DNA of 64,000 bases from Francisella salimarina (GTDB taxonomy: Bacteria; Pseudomonadota; Gammaproteobacteria; Francisellales; Francisellaceae): NCBI RefSeq assembly GCF_007923265.1, contig NZ_VOJA01000003.1, forward strand, positions 1 to 64,000. Direction: 5' to 3'. Positions 34,999 through 45,113 of this stretch are shown one piece after another (position 1 is the stretch's first letter; the number at the start of each line of letters is the position of its first letter). A program made the translations under genes and the position numbers. The notes beneath the pieces were generated by a model, which had not been told where the DNA came from, made no database searches, and was given only the letters and a program-made list of their open reading frames with translations.

Positions 34999-35604
34999 AT
35001 GAAATCACAATTTATACAATACAATGACTCAAATAATGAGGTGCTATATCAAAGGTGCAAACCTATAAATGATATTCAAAGTTCTGAAATACAAAATATC
35101 ATAGCTGAAATGTATGAAAAAATGCAAGGCAATGGTATAGGACTTGCGGCTAATCAAATTGGCTATCCTTATCAAATATTTATGATAGAGTTTGATAGTT
35201 CTAATGCAAGATATCCATTAAGTTTTGATAGTGTTCCTTTCCAAGTTTTTATAAATCCTAAAATTACAAAAGCGTCTGAGGAACGAGTTAGTTTTTGGCA
35301 TGGCTGTTTAAGTGCCTTAGGAGAAAAAAGAGGTAAGTTAGCAACATATAAAGAGATTGAGTATGAAGCATATAACCAGCATGGTAAGAAAATTACAGGT
35401 AAGTTAGACTCTATAGCTGCGGTAATATTTCAACATGAGTTCAATCATCTGCTTGGTTCTGTGTATGTTGATTTTGATACTGAATATATGGATAACGAAG
35501 AGCTTCAATCAAGATTTGCTAGCGGAGAAATCAACGCTTATGAAGACTGTGGTGATGAAATACCATTGATCATAGATGATTATGTTATCGGTAACGATAT
35601 TTAG
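34999..35604 (+). CDS. def: Peptide deformylase, divergent
   Basis: The 201-residue protein carries motif 1 (GNGIGLAANQIG) and the zinc-binding motif 3 (QHEFNH), both intact. In motif 2 the usual EGCLS reads HGCLS: the cysteine ligand is kept but the preceding glutamate is replaced by histidine. It is also longer than E. coli Def (169). It probably deformylates N-formyl-methionine peptides. The altered motif and length suggest a secondary paralogue, not the essential housekeeping enzyme next to fmt. It is probably co-transcribed with the acyltransferase gene. Confidence 0.88.
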   Translation: MKSQFIQYNDSNNEVLYQRCKPINDIQSSEIQNIIAEMYEKMQGNGIGLAANQIGYPYQIFMIEFDSSNARYPLSFDSVPFQVFINPKITKASEERVSFWHGCLSALGEKRGKLATYKEIEYEAYNQHGKKITGKLDSIAAVIFQHEFNHLLGSVYVDFDTEYMDNEELQSRFASGEINAYEDCGDEIPLIIDDYVIGNDI

Positions 35605-35642
35605 GAAGTGCCTGTTTTTTGACAAAACTGTTAAATATAGAG

Positions 35643-35670
35643 TTGACATAATAATTAATGAGAGTATTAT
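35643..35670 (+). promoter_or_regulatory. Sigma-70 promoter for the 5S rRNA gene
   Basis: A perfect -35 box, TTGACA (35643-35648), is followed after 16 bases by TATTAT (35665-35670). The predicted start lies about 7 bases downstream, almost exactly at the 5' end of the 5S gene. This independent promoter indicates the orphan 5S is transcribed. Confidence 0.75.
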
Positions 35671-35678
35671 ATCACGCA

Positions 35679-35791
35679 TTGACGATAATAGCAGTCTGGA
35701 ACCACCTGATCCCATTCCGAACTCAGAAGTGAAACGGTCTTACGCCAATGATAGTCTGGCAATGCCCAGGTGAAAGTAGGTAATCGTCAAA
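35679..35791 (+). rRNA. rrf: Orphan 5S ribosomal RNA
   Basis: About 113 bases match 5S rRNA. The conserved block CCGAACTCAGAAGTGAAAC, the GGAACCACCTGATCCCATT region and GAAAGTAGGTAATCG are all in order. The ends TTGACGAT and ATCGTCAA pair as the terminal helix. No 16S, 23S or tRNA gene is next to it, so this is a stand-alone copy, consistent with Francisella having one more 5S than 16S/23S. The helix followed by several T-runs (from 35794) probably serves as terminator. Small compensatory differences from the operon copies cannot be judged from this window. Confidence 0.95.
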
Positions 35792-35841
35792 CCTTTTTCA
35801 ACTTTTTATCTTTTTTTCAAAATATTTTAAGTTTTTTTCCG

Positions 35842-35990
35842 AAGGAAGTTTAAATATGGCTGACCGAAGTTAGTTTTCAAGTTAGTTATGTATAGACTCG
35901 TTATATAGCTTTATGTGTCCAGTTGTGTGGGGGCGGATCAACATAAACCTTCTAAATCAAAACCTAACTAAGCCAGCCATATTTAGAACA
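35842..35990. repeat. Long imperfect inverted repeat (structured RNA or MITE-like element)
   Basis: Two arms of nearly 50 bases, about 35844-35892 and 35941-35990, are imperfect reverse complements. The best run is TAAATATGGCTG with CAGCCATATTTA, then AGTTAG, TTTT and TTATGT blocks pair with their partners at almost fixed spacing. The 48-base centre contains GTGTGGGGGCGGATC, GC-rich for this genome. It begins about 50 bases after the 5S rRNA. It could be a small RNA hairpin read through from the 5S promoter or a miniature transposon. No coding frame spans it. Confidence 0.7.
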
Positions 35991-36090
35991 ACAAATTAGA
36001 TATTATTGATGCTGTTACTATGTAAGCTATAGTTAGTCCACCTAAATATATTGGTAAAGCACAAAACTGAGATTTCAAATTTTTTCTCAT
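35983..36090 (-). CDS. 35-aa putative membrane protein
   Basis: The reverse frame starts at an ATG and encodes MRKNLKSQ, a membrane-like segment (FCALPIYLGGLTIAYIVTASII) and SNLLF. The basic start and single helix suit a small membrane protein, but the ribosome-binding site is weak. Its 3' end overlaps the inverted repeat by 8 bases. Codon pattern gives no strong support either way. Confidence 0.35.
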   Translation of the reverse strand: MRKNLKSQFCALPIYLGGLTIAYIVTASIISNLLF

Positions 36091-36295
36091 ATCTATTCAC
36101 TTACATGTCTTTTTGTCAATGAGGCATATAATATAACAATATAAATATTTCAACAATTAGTAAAAATTAACAAGGCTAATCAAATTTTGATAATTAGATA
36201 TTTTTTTGAAAAATTCAGCTAAGTTTATTTGAAATGTTTTTAGTCCCTTAATATGTTATTATACATGGTAATTTTATTTGCAAAACAAAGCTTAA

Positions 36296-37558
36296 ATGTT
36301 TAGAAGTCTTCCTCTTTTTATAGGGTTAAGATATATCCGTGCTAAGAAGCGTAATCGGTTTATATCTATTATTTCTGCTATATCTTTTTTGGGTATATCT
36401 TTGGGAGTTGCTGTATTAATTACAGTAATGTCTGTGATGAATGGTTTCGATCAACAAATCAAAAATAGAATTTTGATGATGGTACCACCTTTGAAAGTAT
36501 ATCAGATGGGTGGGCAAGTTACTGATTGGCCAAAATTAGCAAAAGATGTTGAGAAAAGTGCGCCAAGTGTTACAGCAGCAGCTCCTATCGTGGAGTCTCA
36601 AGGATTGTTAAGTGCAAATAATGGTGGTAGTACAACTGCTTTTGTACAGATACAAGGTATAGAACCAAAATATCAAACTAAGGTGTTACCAATTGGTGAT
36701 CATATCATAGAAGGTAAGTTATCATCACTAGATGATAATGAGGGGTATAATATCGTTTTAGGTAGTGCTTTAGCAAATAGCTTAGGTGTTACCGTAGGAG
36801 ATAAAGTTACTTTAATAGTCCCTAAAGTAAGCTTAACACCTGCAGGGATGATTCCTAGAATCAAGCAATTTAAAGTATCCGGTATATTCTCAGTAAGCTA
36901 TCAATACGATGCTTATTATGCGATGATTAATATCAAAAATGCTCAAAAAGTATTTGAGACTGGTAATTCAGTATCATCTCTTCAATTAGGCCTAGAAAAT
37001 ATCTACGATGCACCTCTCGTGAAAAATAAACTTAATGATGGCGCTATACCTCCGTATTATTTCACTCGTGATTGGACTGATGAAAACAAATCTTTCTTTG
37101 ATGCTTTAAAAATGGAAAAGACAATGATGTTCTTTATCCTGTTGCTAATAATTACGGTTGCTGTATTTAATTTATTATCATCTTTAGTGATGGTTGTGAC
37201 TGATAAGCGAAGTGATATAGCTATTCTTAGAACAATGGGTATGTCATCAAGACAAATTATAACTGTGTTTATCTACCAAGGATTTATAATTGGTTTAATT
37301 GGTACAGTTATAGGAGTTCTATTGGGGATTTTACTGTCGACTTATGCTACAGAGATTGTTAATTTCATCCAGCATGTTACAGGGAGACAATTCTTGAGTG
37401 CTAGCGTGTATCTGATTAATTATATCCCATCGGAGCTTATGTGGTCAGATGTATTTAAGGTTACTTTAGTTTCTATGTTTTTAAGTTTCTTAGCTACACT
37501 TTATCCGGCTTGGAGTGCTTCTAAGGTTCAACCAGTGGAGGCGCTTAGATATGAGTAA
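36296..37558 (+). CDS. lolC: Lipoprotein-releasing permease (LolC/LolF type)
   Basis: The 420-residue protein has the FtsX/MacB-type permease plan. A first helix (about 20-45, RFISIISAISFLGISLGVAVLITVMSVMNGF) is followed by a periplasmic domain (about 50-265) and three C-terminal helices (about 270-410) with ILRTMGMSSRQI between them. With LolD it extracts outer-membrane lipoproteins from the inner membrane for handover to LolA. Only one permease gene is present, next to lolD and without lolE. Francisella is reported to use a single permease, named LolF, as a homodimer. Confidence 0.92.
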   Translation: MFRSLPLFIGLRYIRAKKRNRFISIISAISFLGISLGVAVLITVMSVMNGFDQQIKNRILMMVPPLKVYQMGGQVTDWPKLAKDVEKSAPSVTAAAPIVESQGLLSANNGGSTTAFVQIQGIEPKYQTKVLPIGDHIIEGKLSSLDDNEGYNIVLGSALANSLGVTVGDKVTLIVPKVSLTPAGMIPRIKQFKVSGIFSVSYQYDAYYAMINIKNAQKVFETGNSVSSLQLGLENIYDAPLVKNKLNDGAIPPYYFTRDWTDENKSFFDALKMEKTMMFFILLLIITVAVFNLLSSLVMVVTDKRSDIAILRTMGMSSRQIITVFIYQGFIIGLIGTVIGVLLGILLSTYATEIVNFIQHVTGRQFLSASVYLINYIPSELMWSDVFKVTLVSMFLSFLATLYPAWSASKVQPVEALRYE

Positions 37559-38246
37559 TGTAGTTTTAAGTTGTAAGAATGTCTCAAAAAGTTACACAGA
37601 ATTTAAGACAGATATAGCTATACTAAAAAATGTAAACCTTGAAATTAATAAAGGAGAAAAGGTTGCTATATTGGGTCTATCAGGATCAGGTAAGACAACA
37701 TTGCTAAATGTTTTGGGTGGACTAGATAAATGTAGCTCAGGTGAAGTAATGCTTATGGGCGAGAGATTTGATAATCAGTCTGTTAATAAGCGTGCAAAGA
37801 TGCGAAATAAGCATTTGGGCTTTATCTATCAATTACATCATTTATTGCCAGAGTTTACAGCTATTGAGAATGTAATGATTCCATTAGCTATTACCAAAAA
37901 ATATACAAAAAAAGAGTCAATAAAGCTTGCTAATGAAATTCTAACAAAAGTTGGTTTAGAGCATAGGGCACATCACAAACCTGCCGAGCTTTCTGGTGGT
38001 GAGCGCCAAAGAGTTGCTATTGCGAGAGCTTTAGTTACCAATCCTAACTGTATCTTAGCAGATGAACCTACAGGAAACTTAGATAGCCAAAGATCTGAAA
38101 GTATATTTGCTTTGATGCAGCAGCTTAGTGATGATTTTGGAACTAGCTTTGTAATTGTTACGCATGATGAGAGACTAGCTAGTCGTATGAATAAAATCTA
38201 TAGATTAGTAGATGGTGAATTAGAATTAGTTGAACATACTAACTAA
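37551..38246 (+). CDS. lolD: Lipoprotein-releasing system ATP-binding protein
   Basis: The ABC ATPase has Walker A GLSGSGKTT, the signature LSGGERQRVAIARAL, and Walker B CILADEPTGNLDS. The H-loop follows in VTHDERLA. I chose the ATG at 37551 (231 residues), because a GTGGAGG ribosome-binding site lies about 10 bases upstream and the product then begins like other LolD proteins (MSNVVLSCKNVSKSY). A start 36 bases further up would add an atypical extension. It overlaps the lolC stop by 8 bases, so the two are translationally linked and form the LolCD-type transporter. Confidence 0.95.
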   Translation: MSNVVLSCKNVSKSYTEFKTDIAILKNVNLEINKGEKVAILGLSGSGKTTLLNVLGGLDKCSSGEVMLMGERFDNQSVNKRAKMRNKHLGFIYQLHHLLPEFTAIENVMIPLAITKKYTKKESIKLANEILTKVGLEHRAHHKPAELSGGERQRVAIARALVTNPNCILADEPTGNLDSQRSESIFALMQQLSDDFGTSFVIVTHDERLASRMNKIYRLVDGELELVEHTN

Positions 38247-38341
38247 TTTATTATTTACTGATTTTCATTAGCAAAAAATATTTTTATCTGACTCACTTTT
38301 AGTATACTGCATAAGTATATAGTCTATAAGTGCTAAAGCTA

Positions 38342-40477
38342 ATGAAGACAATTGTATTTGTATATAAAGACTCTTTAAAATCCTATAAAGAAAAATTTTT
38401 ACTAAAGATTGAAAAAGATCTACAAAGTTATGAATATCATACTTTAACAGTAGATGATTTATCTGAGGTTGTAGAGATTCTCGAAGATAATTCAAGAATA
38501 TGTTGTATCGTTCTTGATAGAACTAGTTTTAGTATTGAAGCATTTCATAATATTGCCCATCTTAACACTAAGTTACCAGTATTTGTAGTTTCTGATTATA
38601 ACCAAAGTATCAAACTCAATCTGCGTGATTTTAACTTAAATATTAACTTCTTACAGTATGATGCTTTAGCTGGCGAGGATTCGGATTTTATTCATAGAAC
38701 TATTACAAACTACTTCAATGATATTTTGCCACCTTTAACTTATGAGTTGTTTAAATATTCCAAATCTTTTAACTCATCTTTCTGCACACCAGGACATCAA
38801 GGAGGTTATGGCTTTCAGCGTTCGGCAGTGGGCGCTTTATTCTATGACTTTTATGGTGAGAATATTTTTAAGACTGACTTATCTATTTCAATGAAAGAGC
38901 TAGGAAGTTTATTAGATCATTCGGAAGCTCACAAAGATGCAGAAGAGTATATTGCAAAAGTTTTCCAAGCTGATAGATCGTTGATTGTTACCAATGGGAC
39001 ATCAACAGCTAATAAGATAGTTGGTATGTATAGTGTTGCTGATGGCGATACAATTCTTGTAGATAGAAATTGCCATAAATCAGTTACACACCTAATGATG
39101 ATGGTAGATATTAATCCAATATATCTAAAACCAACAAGAAATGCTTATGGCATAATTGGAGGTATACCTAAAAAAGAATTTCAGCGCCAAACTATCCAAG
39201 AAAAAATTGATAATAGTAGCATTGCAGATAAATGGCCTGAATATGCTGTTGTCACAAATTCAACTTATGATGGTATTCTCTATAATACAGATACTATTCA
39301 TCATGAACTAGATGTTAAAAAATTACATTTTGATAGTGCTTGGATACCTTATGCGATATTTCATCCAATCTATAAACATAAGTCTGCAATGCAGATTGAA
39401 CCAAAGCCAGAGCATATGATTTTTGAGACACAATCTACTCACAAACTTCTAGCAGCTTTCAGTCAGTCATCAATGTTGCACATAAAAGGTGATTATAACG
39501 ATGAAGTTTTGAATGAAGCATATATGATGCATACTTCAACATCTCCTTTTTATCCAATAGTTGCTAGTGTTGAGACAGCAGCAGCAATGATGGAGGGCGA
39601 GCAGGGCTATAATCTTATTGACAAAACTATCAATCTAGCGATAGATTTTAGACGAGAACTAGTTAAGCTTAGATCAGAAGCTGGTGATTGGTTCTTTGAT
39701 GTTTGGCAACCTGATAATATTGCTAATAAAGAGGCTTGGCTACTAAGAAATGCTGATAAATGGCATGGATTTAAAAATATAGATGGTGATTTTTTATCAC
39801 TAGATCCTATTAAGATAACAATCTTAACTCCAGGCATAAAAGATAACAATGTTGAGGACTGGGGCGTGCCAGCAGATATAGTAGCTAAATTTTTAGATGA
39901 GCATGATATTGTAGTTGAGAAATCTGGGCCTTATTCATTGTTATTTATCTTTAGTTTAGGCACTACAAAGGCAAAATCAGTAAGGCTAATATCAGTACTT
40001 AATAAATTCAAACAAATGTATGATGAAAATACATTAGTTGAGAAGATGCTACCGACATTATATGCTGAAGACCCTAAATTCTATGAAGATATGAGAGTTC
40101 AAGAAGTTAGTGAAAGGTTGCATCAGTATATGAAAGAGGCTAACCTTCCTAATCTTATGTATCATGCTTTTAATGTGCTACCAGAGCAGCGACTTAATCC
40201 TCATAGGGCATTTCAGAAGTTGCTAAAAGGTAGGGTCAAAAAAGTTCCTCTAGCAGAGCTATATGGACAGACTTCAGCTGTGATGATATTACCATATCCA
40301 CCAGGTATACCAGTGATATTCCCTGGAGAAAAAGTAACAGAAGATTCTAAGGTAATATTAGACTTTTTATTGATGCTAGAAAAGATAGGATCAATGCTGC
40401 CAGGATTCGATACAGATATACATGGTCCTGAGAGAGCAAAAGATGGTAAATTATATATCAAAGTGATTGAAGAATAA
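38342..40477 (+). CDS. cadA: Inducible-type lysine decarboxylase (PLP, fold III aspartate aminotransferase type)
   Basis: From the ATG the product is 711 residues (E. coli CadA 715). A CheY-like wing domain (about 1-125) is followed by the PLP core. The Schiff-base lysine is in ETQSTHKLLAAFSQ, and the preceding LHFDSAWIPY and TNSTYDGILYNTD match lysine decarboxylase more closely than arginine or ornithine enzymes. It makes cadaverine and consumes a proton, a typical acid-stress response. No cadB antiporter is adjacent. A GTG four codons upstream is an alternative start. A TATACT box about 35 bases before the ATG is a likely -10. Confidence 0.93.
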   Translation: MKTIVFVYKDSLKSYKEKFLLKIEKDLQSYEYHTLTVDDLSEVVEILEDNSRICCIVLDRTSFSIEAFHNIAHLNTKLPVFVVSDYNQSIKLNLRDFNLNINFLQYDALAGEDSDFIHRTITNYFNDILPPLTYELFKYSKSFNSSFCTPGHQGGYGFQRSAVGALFYDFYGENIFKTDLSISMKELGSLLDHSEAHKDAEEYIAKVFQADRSLIVTNGTSTANKIVGMYSVADGDTILVDRNCHKSVTHLMMMVDINPIYLKPTRNAYGIIGGIPKKEFQRQTIQEKIDNSSIADKWPEYAVVTNSTYDGILYNTDTIHHELDVKKLHFDSAWIPYAIFHPIYKHKSAMQIEPKPEHMIFETQSTHKLLAAFSQSSMLHIKGDYNDEVLNEAYMMHTSTSPFYPIVASVETAAAMMEGEQGYNLIDKTINLAIDFRRELVKLRSEAGDWFFDVWQPDNIANKEAWLLRNADKWHGFKNIDGDFLSLDPIKITILTPGIKDNNVEDWGVPADIVAKFLDEHDIVVEKSGPYSLLFIFSLGTTKAKSVRLISVLNKFKQMYDENTLVEKMLPTLYAEDPKFYEDMRVQEVSERLHQYMKEANLPNLMYHAFNVLPEQRLNPHRAFQKLLKGRVKKVPLAELYGQTSAVMILPYPPGIPVIFPGEKVTEDSKVILDFLLMLEKIGSMLPGFDTDIHGPERAKDGKLYIKVIEE

Positions 40478-40564
40478 TATTAGATTTTTTTGAAATAAAA
40501 CGCTTATATTCAGCTAAAAAAAAATGTATAGTGTTGCTTATCGAGTCTAATTTTAGGTGGAAAA

Positions 40565-41641
40565 ATGCTTAAAACTCCTCTTTATGAATCGCACATAGCA
40601 GCAAATGCTAAAATGGTAGACTTCTCTGGATGGTCAATGCCAATCAATTATGGTTCACAAATTCAAGAGCACAATAATGTTAGAGAAAACTGTGGTGTAT
40701 TTGATGTATCACATATGCTAGCAGTTGATATCCAAGGTAAAGATGCTGAAAAGTTTTTACGTCATATCTTAGCTAATGATGTTGCTAAACTAGAAGTGGG
40801 TAAAGCGCAGTATGGCTGTATGTTAAATCATGACGCAGGTATTGTTGACGATCTTATTACTTATAAAATAGATTCTGAAAATTTCAGAATTGTTGTCAAT
40901 GCTGGTAATAGAGAGTCGGATGTAGCATGGTTCAAAGAAAACTCTCAGGACTTAGATGTTGCTATAACTCCACAACAAAGTTTAGCTATCGTTGCTGTAC
41001 AAGGTCCAAAAGCAGTAGAGGTTGTCAAGCATACTGTGACTACTGAGATTGCAGAAGAAATAGCTAAATTGAAGCCTTTTACATTTAAGTTTTTTAGTAA
41101 CTGGATGTTCGCTCGAACTGGTTATACTGGTGAAGATGGTTTTGAAATAATGCTGCCAGCAGATCAAGTAGCAGATTTTTGGGATAATTTATTAGAAAAT
41201 GGTGCCGAACCAGTAGGTTTAGGTGCTCGAGATACTTTACGCTTAGAGGCAGGGATGCACTTATATGGGTCAGATATGAATACAACCACAACTCCTTTAG
41301 AGAGAGGGCTTGGTTGGAGTGTTGATCTCTCTGATGAGAGTAGAGATTTCATTGGTAAAAAAGCATATCTTGCGAAAAAATCACAGGGTATAGCTACCAA
41401 ATGGACAGGGGTTGTTTTGAAGTCGAAAGGCGTGCTTAGAGCAGGTCAGGAGATTGATTTTGATAATGGTGAGAAAGGTTATATAACAAGTGGTAGCTTT
41501 TCACCTACTCTTAAAGTTGCAGTAGCATTAGCTTATGTACCTAAAGAGGGCGCTAATCCAGTCGTAAATATACGTGGTAAACAATTAGAAGTAGAATTAG
41601 TTAAGGCAAAGTTTGTCAAAAATGGACAATCTTTGATTTAA
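40565..41641 (+). CDS. gcvT: Glycine cleavage T protein (aminomethyltransferase)
   Basis: GcvT transfers the methylene carbon from the H-protein aminomethyl group to tetrahydrofolate and releases ammonia. The 358 residues (E. coli 364) carry FDVSHM near the N-terminus, [11 protein letters not shown] and the [11 protein letters not shown] block of the folate-binding fold. The ATG follows AGGTGG. It is the first gene of the gcvT-gcvH-gcvPA-gcvPB operon, with gaps of 51, 68 and 5 bases. I saw no glycine riboswitch in the 87-base leader, so control must lie elsewhere. Confidence 0.97.
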   Translation: MLKTPLYESHIAANAKMVDFSGWSMPINYGSQIQEHNNVRENCGVFDVSHMLAVDIQGKDAEKFLRHILANDVAKLEVGKAQYGCMLNHDAGIVDDLITYKIDSENFRIVVNAGNRESDVAWFKENSQDLDVAITPQQSLAIVAVQGPKAVEVVKHTVTTEIAEEIAKLKPFTFKFFSNWMFARTGYTGEDGFEIMLPADQVADFWDNLLENGAEPVGLGARDTLRLEAGMHLYGSDMNTTTTPLERGLGWSVDLSDESRDFIGKKAYLAKKSQGIATKWTGVVLKSKGVLRAGQEIDFDNGEKGYITSGSFSPTLKVAVALAYVPKEGANPVVNIRGKQLEVELVKAKFVKNGQSLI

Positions 41642-41692
41642 AATAAATATTTTCACAACAATAATTAATCGTAGTCAATACGGAGGTATAAA

Positions 41693-42076
41693 ATGTCGAA
41701 TATTCCTAATGAATTAAAATACACAAAATCTCATGAGTGGGTTAAAGTAGATGGTGAGGAAGTTACAGTAGGTGTTACCGAACATGCTCAATCTTTATTA
41801 GGTGATTTAGTATATGTTGAGCTACCAGAGGTTGGAGAAGAATTCTCAGCTGGAGATGATACTTGTGTTGTTGAATCTGTGAAAGCAGCTTCTGATGTGT
41901 ATGCTCCTCTTGATGGCGAGGTTATTGATGTGAATGAATCATTAAGTGACGATCCTTCTCAAGTAAACCATGCACCATATAGAGATGGATGGTTATTTAA
42001 ACTCAGAATTTCTGATGAATCTCAACTGGCAAATCTATTGTCTGCTGATGCTTATGCAAAAACTTTAGAAGACTAA
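41693..42076 (+). CDS. gcvH: Glycine cleavage H protein
   Basis: GcvH is the lipoyl-carrying shuttle of the glycine cleavage system. The 127-residue protein has the typical start, [12 protein letters not shown], and the lipoylation lysine in the conserved [12 protein letters not shown]. It ends with the family's [11 protein letters not shown] block. An excellent CGGAGG ribosome-binding site precedes it, in line with the high expression this small subunit needs relative to its partners. Confidence 0.98.
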   Translation: MSNIPNELKYTKSHEWVKVDGEEVTVGVTEHAQSLLGDLVYVELPEVGEEFSAGDDTCVVESVKAASDVYAPLDGEVIDVNESLSDDPSQVNHAPYRDGWLFKLRISDESQLANLLSADAYAKTLED

Positions 42077-42144
42077 TTAGTATAAACCTTTAGAATTTCT
42101 ATTTAGTCTTTATAAAATTCTATATACGAAGACATGGAGGAAAT

Positions 42145-43512
42145 ATGTCTTTTATTCCACATAAACCAGAACAAATCAAAAAAATGCTTGATACTATTGG
42201 AGCTAACTCCGTAGATCAACTCTTTGATGAAATTCCAGCTCAGTTAAGAGCCGATACTCTACAAATTCCTGATGGAATCAATGAGATGGAGCTAGCTAGA
42301 GTAGCTAGAAAAAGAGCAAATAAGAATCATCATAATACAAATTTTATAGGTGCTGGTGCTTATAGTCATCATATACCTGCTGCTATATGGGATATAGTAG
42401 CTCGAGGAGAGTTCTATACAGCATATACTCCATATCAGGCAGAGGCGTCTCAAGGTGGCTTACAAGTTATATATGAGTTCCAAACTATGATGGCAGAGCT
42501 GACAGGCATGGATGCTTCAAATGCTTCGATGTATGATGGGGCAACTGCTTTGGCAGAGTCAGTACTAATGGCGATTCGTTCAAATAAAAAAGCCAAGTCA
42601 CAAAAAGTCTTAATAGCAGAAGCTCTACATCCAACTTATTTAAATGTACTTGAAACTATTACAAAGCATCAAGGTATCGAAGTTGATGTTGTAAATTTGG
42701 ATTCTAAAAATGGTAAGACTGATGTTGCTAGATTAGATAGTTTTGCCGATACTCAATATGCTGCTGTAGTTATCCAGAGTCCTAACTTCTTAGGACAACT
42801 TGCAGATGTTGATGCTTTGACTAACTGGGCACATAAGCACGGTGCTTTGGCAATTGCCGTGACTAATCCTATGTCACTTGCGCTATTAAAATCACCTGCA
42901 GAATGGGGTGACAATGGTGCTGATATAGTATGTGGTGAGGGTCAACCTATGGGTGTACCTTTAGCTTCAGGCGGACCATACTTTGGTTTTATGACTTGTA
43001 AGATGCCTCATATTCGCCAAATGCCTGGTCGTATTGTAGGTAGAACAGTAGATTTAGATGGTAACGAAGGTTTTTGTTTGACGCTACAAGCTAGAGAGCA
43101 ACATATACGGCGTGCTAAAGCTACTTCAAATATCTGTACTAACCAGGGCTTAATGGTAACAGCTGCAACTATCTATATGAGTTTATTAGGTGCCGAAGGT
43201 TTAGAAAGAGTAGCAAGTGTATCTCATGAAAATACTACTAAGCTAGCAAATGAATTATCTAAACTAGATGGAGTAAATGCTAGGTTTAATGATTTATTCT
43301 TTAATGAAGCAGTGATCGATTTACCTGTAAATGCGCAAGATTTTGTAACTGAGATGGAAAAAGAAGGTATAGATGCTGGTTATTTCTTAGGTGAGTATCA
43401 TACTGATTTAGCTAACTCTATTATGGTTTGTGCTACAGAGATTCATACATCTGAAGATATCAAAGAGTACATAGAAGCTACCAAAAAAGTTTTAGCTAGG
43501 ATAGGAGGTTAA
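42145..43512 (+). CDS. gcvPA: Glycine dehydrogenase (decarboxylating) subunit 1
   Basis: This 455-residue protein is the N-terminal half of the P protein ([17 protein letters not shown] start; [18 protein letters not shown]). In the split enzyme this subunit pairs with GcvPB, which binds PLP. It has a TGGAGG site upstream of the ATG and ends 5 bases before gcvPB. Most Gammaproteobacteria such as E. coli have a single fused GcvP, so the two-subunit form here is the Gram-positive/archaeal style. Confidence 0.97.
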   Translation: MSFIPHKPEQIKKMLDTIGANSVDQLFDEIPAQLRADTLQIPDGINEMELARVARKRANKNHHNTNFIGAGAYSHHIPAAIWDIVARGEFYTAYTPYQAEASQGGLQVIYEFQTMMAELTGMDASNASMYDGATALAESVLMAIRSNKKAKSQKVLIAEALHPTYLNVLETITKHQGIEVDVVNLDSKNGKTDVARLDSFADTQYAAVVIQSPNFLGQLADVDALTNWAHKHGALAIAVTNPMSLALLKSPAEWGDNGADIVCGEGQPMGVPLASGGPYFGFMTCKMPHIRQMPGRIVGRTVDLDGNEGFCLTLQAREQHIRRAKATSNICTNQGLMVTAATIYMSLLGAEGLERVASVSHENTTKLANELSKLDGVNARFNDLFFNEAVIDLPVNAQDFVTEMEKEGIDAGYFLGEYHTDLANSIMVCATEIHTSEDIKEYIEATKKVLARIGG

Positions 43513-43517
43513 TTTAA

Positions 43518-44963
43518 ATGGTTATTTTTGAAAAAACTAGAGGTAAAAACTCGCCATCTGTAATGCCTAGCAAAAAAGGTGATGTTTCAAATATCCCTAC
43601 AAATATGCTTCGCTCTAAAAAACCTATCTTACCAGAGCAAGCTGAGTTAGATGTTGTTAGACATTACACACAACTTTCACGCAAGAACTTTTGTATAGAT
43701 ACGAATTTCTATCCATTAGGTTCTTGTACTATGAAATACAATCCGCGAGCGGCGCATAAGTATGCTTCATTAGCAGGATTTTTAGAAAGGCATCCTTATG
43801 CAAGTGTCCAGAGTGTTCAAGGTACTCTTGAGTGCTTGTATGATTTACAAGACCTAATCAAAGAGCTAACTGGTATGACAGGTGTATCATTAGCTCCTAT
43901 GGCTGGTGCACAAGGCGAGTTTGCTGGTGTTTCTATGATTAAAGCATATCATCACAAGCGTGGGGATTTTGAGCGTAATGAGATTATTGTACCTGATGCT
44001 GCTCATGGTACTAATCCAGCTACTGCAAAAGTTTGTGGTCTGAAGGTTATCGAGATTCCAACTAAAAAATGTGGTGATATTGATATCGAAGCCCTAGATA
44101 AAGTACTTGGGCCCAAGACTGCTGGTATTATGTTGACTAATCCATCTACAGTTGGTGTGTTTGAGAGAAGTATTGCTGTGATCGCCAAGAAAGTTCATGA
44201 AGCTGGTGGTTTATTGTACTATGATGGTGCGAACTTAAACGCAATCATGGGTAAAGCTCGTCCTGGTGATATGGGATTTGATGTTTTACATATGAATCTT
44301 CATAAGACTTTTGCTACTCCTCATGGTGGTGGTGGTCCAGGTGCTGGTCCCGTAGCTGTTAATGATAAACTGAAAGAGTTTTTACCTGTACCGATGGTTG
44401 GTAAAAAAGATGATAGATTTGTATGGCTAGAAGAAAAAGATGTACCAAATACTATCGGTAGATTATCAGCATTTAATGGTAATATTGGTGTGTTAATTAG
44501 AGCATATATCTATGGAGCAATGCTTGGTGGCAATGGTCTAACAGAGGCCTCTGAAATAGCTACTCTAAACGCTAACTATATGATGGCTCGCTTAAAACAA
44601 GAAGGCTTCACGATAGCATATCCTGAGAGAAGAGCCTCTCATGAGTTTATTGTAACTTTGAAGCCTGAATTCCAAAATTATGGTGTAACAGCTACTGATT
44701 TTGCTAAGTGCTTGATAGATAGAGGGGTGCATGCTCCTACAATGTACTTTCCGTTATTGGTACCCGAGTGTCTATTAATAGAACCTACTGAAACTGAAAA
44801 TGTTGATAGTATGGAGAAATTTATCCAAGCAATGGTAGAAATCAGAGATATTGCTAAGAAAGATCCTCAGTATCTAAAAGGAGCTCCTTATAATCTACCA
44901 GCGCGTCGTCTTGATGATGTCAAAGCAGCTAAAGAGCTTGATATTGTTTGGCAGCCTAAGTAA
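43518..44963 (+). CDS. gcvPB: Glycine dehydrogenase (decarboxylating) subunit 2
   Basis: The 481-residue PLP-binding half of the P protein decarboxylates glycine and passes the aminomethyl group to GcvH. The PLP lysine lies in [18 protein letters not shown], and [13 protein letters not shown] is another family block. It is the last gene of the operon and is followed by a small hairpin with a T-run. The start lies after GGAGG that overlaps the gcvPA stop, so the two subunits are made together. Confidence 0.97.
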   Translation: MVIFEKTRGKNSPSVMPSKKGDVSNIPTNMLRSKKPILPEQAELDVVRHYTQLSRKNFCIDTNFYPLGSCTMKYNPRAAHKYASLAGFLERHPYASVQSVQGTLECLYDLQDLIKELTGMTGVSLAPMAGAQGEFAGVSMIKAYHHKRGDFERNEIIVPDAAHGTNPATAKVCGLKVIEIPTKKCGDIDIEALDKVLGPKTAGIMLTNPSTVGVFERSIAVIAKKVHEAGGLLYYDGANLNAIMGKARPGDMGFDVLHMNLHKTFATPHGGGGPGAGPVAVNDKLKEFLPVPMVGKKDDRFVWLEEKDVPNTIGRLSAFNGNIGVLIRAYIYGAMLGGNGLTEASEIATLNANYMMARLKQEGFTIAYPERRASHEFIVTLKPEFQNYGVTATDFAKCLIDRGVHAPTMYFPLLVPECLLIEPTETENVDSMEKFIQAMVEIRDIAKKDPQYLKGAPYNLPARRLDDVKAAKELDIVWQPK

Positions 44964-44979
44964 AAATATTATCTAAACT

Positions 44980-45000
44980 AAAGCATGAAGCTTTGTTTTT
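44980..45000 (+). terminator. Possible intrinsic terminator after the gcv operon
   Basis: AAAGC (44980-44984) and GCTTT (44990-44994) form a 5-base stem around a 5-base loop, followed by GTTTTT. The stem is short, so termination would be modest. A second hairpin, GCTTAC-TTC-GTAAGC (45005-45019), follows and may reinforce it. The position, 17 bases after the gcvPB stop, is right. Confidence 0.5.
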
Positions 45001-45113
45001 CGTTGCTTACTTCGTAAGCTATATACTAAATCACTAGTTGTTTGCATTAACTCGCATTGGAATTAGTACAAATTTCTTTATAATCCTTGTAGATTTATCA
45101 AAAAAACATATAC

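Noticed and set aside
35842-35990. 6S RNA or SRP RNA
   Set aside because: The long hairpin shape is suggestive, but the SRP core (GGTCAGGTCCGGAAGGAAGCAGCC-like) and recognisable 6S consensus are absent.
40478-40564. Glycine riboswitch upstream of gcvT
   Set aside because: The leader is only 87 bases and shows none of the conserved glycine aptamer blocks.
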